Source of the DNA: Hetaerina americana | Taxonomy: Eukaryota; Arthropoda; Insecta; Odonata; Calopterygidae | DNA: 64,000 bases | Direction of reading: 5' to 3' | Assembly (NCBI GenBank): GCA_022747635.1 | Contig: JAKTNV010000001.1 | Coordinates: forward strand, 40,753,572 to 40,817,571 | In this document: one piece after another, positions 60,702 through 64,000 of the stretch | How positions within the stretch are numbered: position 1 is the stretch's first letter | Layout: each line of letters starts with the position of its first letter | Program-made: the position numbers and the translations under genes | The notes under the pieces: model-generated | What the model was told of the DNA's origin: nothing | What the model saw: only the letters and a program-made list of their open reading frames with translations | Databases searched by the model: none

Positions 60702-62379
60702 GACTAGGGCCTAAGAACAGGCACTCTGACTTCTTAACACTGCGTTGCTTCCTCGGAAAAGGGAACTAGAGCCGTTGGTATCATGTACGGAGAAACCTAG
60801 GGTTTGAATGAGGCTGGTCTGTTGCGGCAGATAAAAGAAACGCGTTAAAGAAAAACGGTTTTCAAATCAGGACATACGCTAAGGGGGGCTACGACAGTGC
60901 GTTGAACCTGCATTAGAACAACATCTCTTTTTTTCGCGCGACGCACTTGTGGAGACGTCGACTACTTCCCCCGGCACCGCATCCCCCTGCACTCTCTAAG
61001 GACTGCACCATTGAAAATTGCGCCTCTTGAAAAGCTCTCCCGACACTCGTCACGATAGTTAAAGAGACCGCTACCTTGCGTCCATTGAGAAACAACTGAC
61101 TGCGTCCGGGAACCATAAAGCAAGAGAGAGAGAGAGGAACATTTTCTCTGATTTCCAAAGCACGGTATGCAACCTGAAAGTCTGTTTGACTAGACGACGA
61201 ATTTATCGTGTTCTTCATTTTGAAGGCCAGTGGGATATTTTATCGCTTTCATAATACGGTAAAAATTCGTTGTCAAGTCAAACAGGCGTTCAGGTTGCTG
61301 CCTCTCTCGCCATCGTGTCTTCATGTCGCTGATTCAAAGATACGATATGTTTATGCGAAACTCCATTTTTTGAAAATGGATTCACACTTAGGTCTCTTTG
61401 TTCATAGGGAGCACGGTTGGCATTACTTATTTTTTTACCTGTGGAAGCGAGTTTTTCAATCGGCACGCGATGTCAAAATGGGACTTGTAAGGAAAGACGA
61501 AATCTAGCAAATCTGAAATGATGGCAGTGCAAACATAGCTAAGTAGCACACTTGGGGACTGCAGTATAAAGTTTATTTTAACGGAGAGATCCGCAACCTT
61601 GGATCCTTTTTATTACAGATAATTACGAAAAGGAATAATACCAAAGTAATTTGAGCATTATGACTTATGGATGAATATCATTAATTTGAGTTATTTACGA
61701 TTTTGGGCTCAATAAGCTTTTACTTATACTATTAGAAATATTTTCCACTACTTGCGGAAATACAAATGCTTAAAACTTTTACTTTTTTAATCCATATTTC
61801 AAACAGCTGAGACCCAGATATTCTAAACGGTATTTGGTATTTAATGCAAATAGTTATCCTATTCTTTAAGTTCATGAATAACTCTTGCAAGAAATATCTT
61901 GGATCATTCTGAGAAAATTCGTCGACAAAAAATGAAACGAAATGGCTTCAAAGAAAAGAGAAAATGGCATCTACGATGTTATGACAGAGCGATGCTGAAT
62001 AAACAGTTTGAAGTTTCCAATTATAACTTTATATTCATCCATTATGCCGCAACTGAATGAATACCAAATGCCAGATGGGTAAGAATACGGGATGGACATC
62101 CTGGTTTGTCTACTTCCCAAAAGAATTGAACTCCTTGTGTCAAGAGCAAATAGATATAGCGGACATTTGCTCACTTTGGTATATTCGGTTTAATGGCTAC
62201 TTTCCATCATCTCTCTCGAATCAAATAATAACATTACGGCGATTCTACGGACGTCATCCGAAAAATACACATGGAATAAGTGCTGCCTCATTCTGATAAA
62301 CTTTCCTGACATTTCTTTACCGACTAACCTTCCTTATTCGTCAAATTAGACGTTGCTTTATTAAATCACTCAGGTTAGT
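60702..62379. other. Unannotated stretch
   Basis: Frames at 60913-61218 (-), 61208-61507 (+) and 62057-62296 (+) are 80-100 codons and mixed in composition, but they have no recognisable motif. No repeat family is seen. Confidence 0.45.
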
Positions 62380-63000
62380 CTGGGGAAGAGGAGAAAGGGA
62401 GTGAGAGTCAGAGCGGAGAGGATCGGAAAGGGACGGGGAGAGAGAGCAAAGACGTCGCCGGTATTAAGAGCCTCCGGAGAAATAGCCTCTCTTCTTTCTG
62501 TTTCATAAAGGGTTTCCCCACTCATCGACAAATCAAACACACAAACACACGCAGGACTTAACGCCTCAACACATACGAATGCTATGCATGTATTTGAGGG
62601 AAAAAAGTGGAGATGTAAAATAGGTGTTTGGTGGGAAAGGGACGCTAAAAGCATGGACACACATGGTATCTCTTCAAAAAGGGAAGAGCGGAAGGATGGG
62701 GCGAGGAGCAGGAAAGAGAGGAAGGAGAGGGGGATAGGGTCCGAGAGAGGAGACAAAAAAAGTACCTGTGGCCGCGACTACCTCCTCTCACCCCCTCCCC
62801 ATTGGACGTCTCTTAGCACCTATCTTGATCAGGAATAACCGATCCCAACTCCCAACGCCTCGTACCACGGACCTTTGCGCTTGCCCCTCCACCATCCATC
62901 TCCAGTCCTCACTTTTTTCAGAGGCGGTGATTTCCTTCAAATACATTCCCAGCATCCACACCAATCCCCGGGACACGAAACTCAGGTCGCCGTAGTTTCC
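62380..63000. other. Purine-to-pyrimidine strand-switch island
   Basis: The + strand is G/A-rich from 62380 to 62450 and 62670 to 62760, then C/T-rich from 62775 to 62970. Frames open on both strands look composition-driven. Confidence 0.5.
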
Positions 63001-63548
63001 GCCTGAGGTCAACATGCCGCACGAGTAAAAGTCAATCACAAACGCACGGATACAACAACAAAAGAAATTTCACACGGAGCACATCAGAAGCAAATTATCG
63101 CTCTAAAGAATTACGGTACTTATTAGATAATTATAAAAATAATACTATTAATGTGTAATGCCTCAATATTTAGCGTTGACTATTTATCTTTAACTTGGTA
63201 AGTGAATAGATAAAAACAATTCACTGTTTCCTCTTAGGTACATTTCCGAGCTTAATAGGATAACCTAAAGTAAATATTTCGAAGTAAGAGAATGAAGAAT
63301 AAACCGATCAAATACTAAAGTACGATTCTTAATAATGTGCTTAAATTCTGCATTGTGCATCATAATCGACATTTCCGCGTAAAACACAAGAATTCAATAT
63401 TTCTTTAAGTAACTTACATACACACGAGGAAAATATTCCTAAGTTATGACAAAAAATCTTCGTCTAACGTACATATAATTTACCTCAAACAAAGTAAGTC
63501 ATTCAAAATTATTTCCTTGCATAATTAATCGCAGAAATATCACAATTT
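63001..63548. other. AT-rich spacer
   Basis: Nothing supported. Confidence 0.5.
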
Positions 63549-63798
63549 GCCAGGAGAATTATCTCACGAGTGTGAGCAAGAATCAATACTTCTTCGATTA
63601 AGTGATCCAAGAGCAAGACTTAGGGAGTATACACACCTAAAGGAAAGCTTGGTGTATCCCACTCATTCTGCAACTAGAAGAAACAGTGAGTCAGCCTCAT
63701 CGCCTGAGAACCTTGTTCTGGGTGTACCGTATATTCTATTTATGCCCAAAGAAGTCAAGAGAGAGTATAGCGAAGTGATTAAAGGCAATTTAATTTAG
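63549..63798 (+). CDS. Weak candidate terminal exon, about 82 codons
   Basis: A frame without ATG at its 5' end opens next to an acceptor-like TTTGCCAG (ending 63552) and runs to TAG at 63796-63798. The peptide is mixed, with E/R-rich and S-rich parts (LRLSDPRARLREY, RRNSESASSPEN) and a later hydrophobic patch (LVLGVPYILFMP). It could be a 3' coding exon or chance. No family is recognised. Confidence 0.15.
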
Positions 63799-64000
63799 AA
63801 AATTTACGACGGTAAATTGCTTGAAAATCACCGTTGTAGGACACACCAGTACTCGAAAGAAAAATATTAAAATATTAAACTAAGTAGATGTATGTGAAGT
63901 TTAAATATCACGAGGCCTCTTCAGAAAAAAACGGGTGGAGAACAACAATCAGAAATCTAAGGTAAATGTATGTTACCGCAAGATACCGATGGGAAAATCA
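63799..64000. other. AT-rich end of the window
   Basis: Nothing supported. Confidence 0.5.

Overview
The window looks like nuclear, mostly non-coding DNA from an animal, and an arthropod seems most likely. That taxonomic guess is inference. It rests on the AT-rich background, the (TA)n microsatellites, the absence of any long conserved reading frame, and at least four families of tRNA-derived SINEs with RNA polymerase III A and B boxes. No rRNA, CRISPR array, operon, prokaryotic gene or recognisable protein family is present. I could not assign any open frame to a known protein family. The protein-level entries are low-confidence exon or small-ORF candidates chosen by codon texture, start context and splice signals.

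Two kinds of DNA alternate. Long AT-rich stretches without features (for example 3.3-7.0, 9.7-12.3, 15.5-20.6, 21.7-24.5, 26.8-29.5, 44.3-45.9 and 49.3-51.1 kb) are interrupted by islands of about 0.3-1.4 kb with higher GC. These islands have strong purine/pyrimidine strand asymmetry that often flips inside the island (about 1.0-2.1, 7.1-7.8, 8.8-9.7, 13.0-13.5, 29.5-30.3, 33.7-34.6, 36.9-38.0, 43.3-44.3, 45.9-47.1, 52.2-53.2, 54.5-55.9 and 62.4-63.0 kb). Most of the longest open frames lie in these islands, and frames are open on both strands there, so low complexity explains them better than genes do.

The best-supported content is repetitive. (1) At 2800-3276 there is a nested foldback: a hairpin of about 265 bp sits between two (TA)n arrays whose outer edges are also inverted copies. 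(2) A tRNA-derived SINE family, called A here, is present as a truncated copy (31239), a full copy (31512) and two head-to-head inverted dimers (48036 and 59801). The 59.8 kb dimer has arms of 101 bp that are identical by eye, separated by 8 bp, and a 13-bp target-site duplication. The 48 kb dimer stops its inverted arm at the same internal position, so the palindrome may be the form that moves. (3) Single or paired members of three other SINE families lie at 2.1/17.2 kb (C), 12.3 kb (B, with a duplication between its A and B boxes) and 33.1 kb (D, with a 12-bp target-site duplication).

If a gene crosses this window, the likeliest traces are a short first coding exon at 25064-25124 (+), with a plausible 3' splice site upstream and a donor just after it, and a 53-codon frame at 60540-60701 (+) in a good start context. 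A possibly decayed coding stretch lies at 58233-58660. The rest would then be intron or intergenic sequence.
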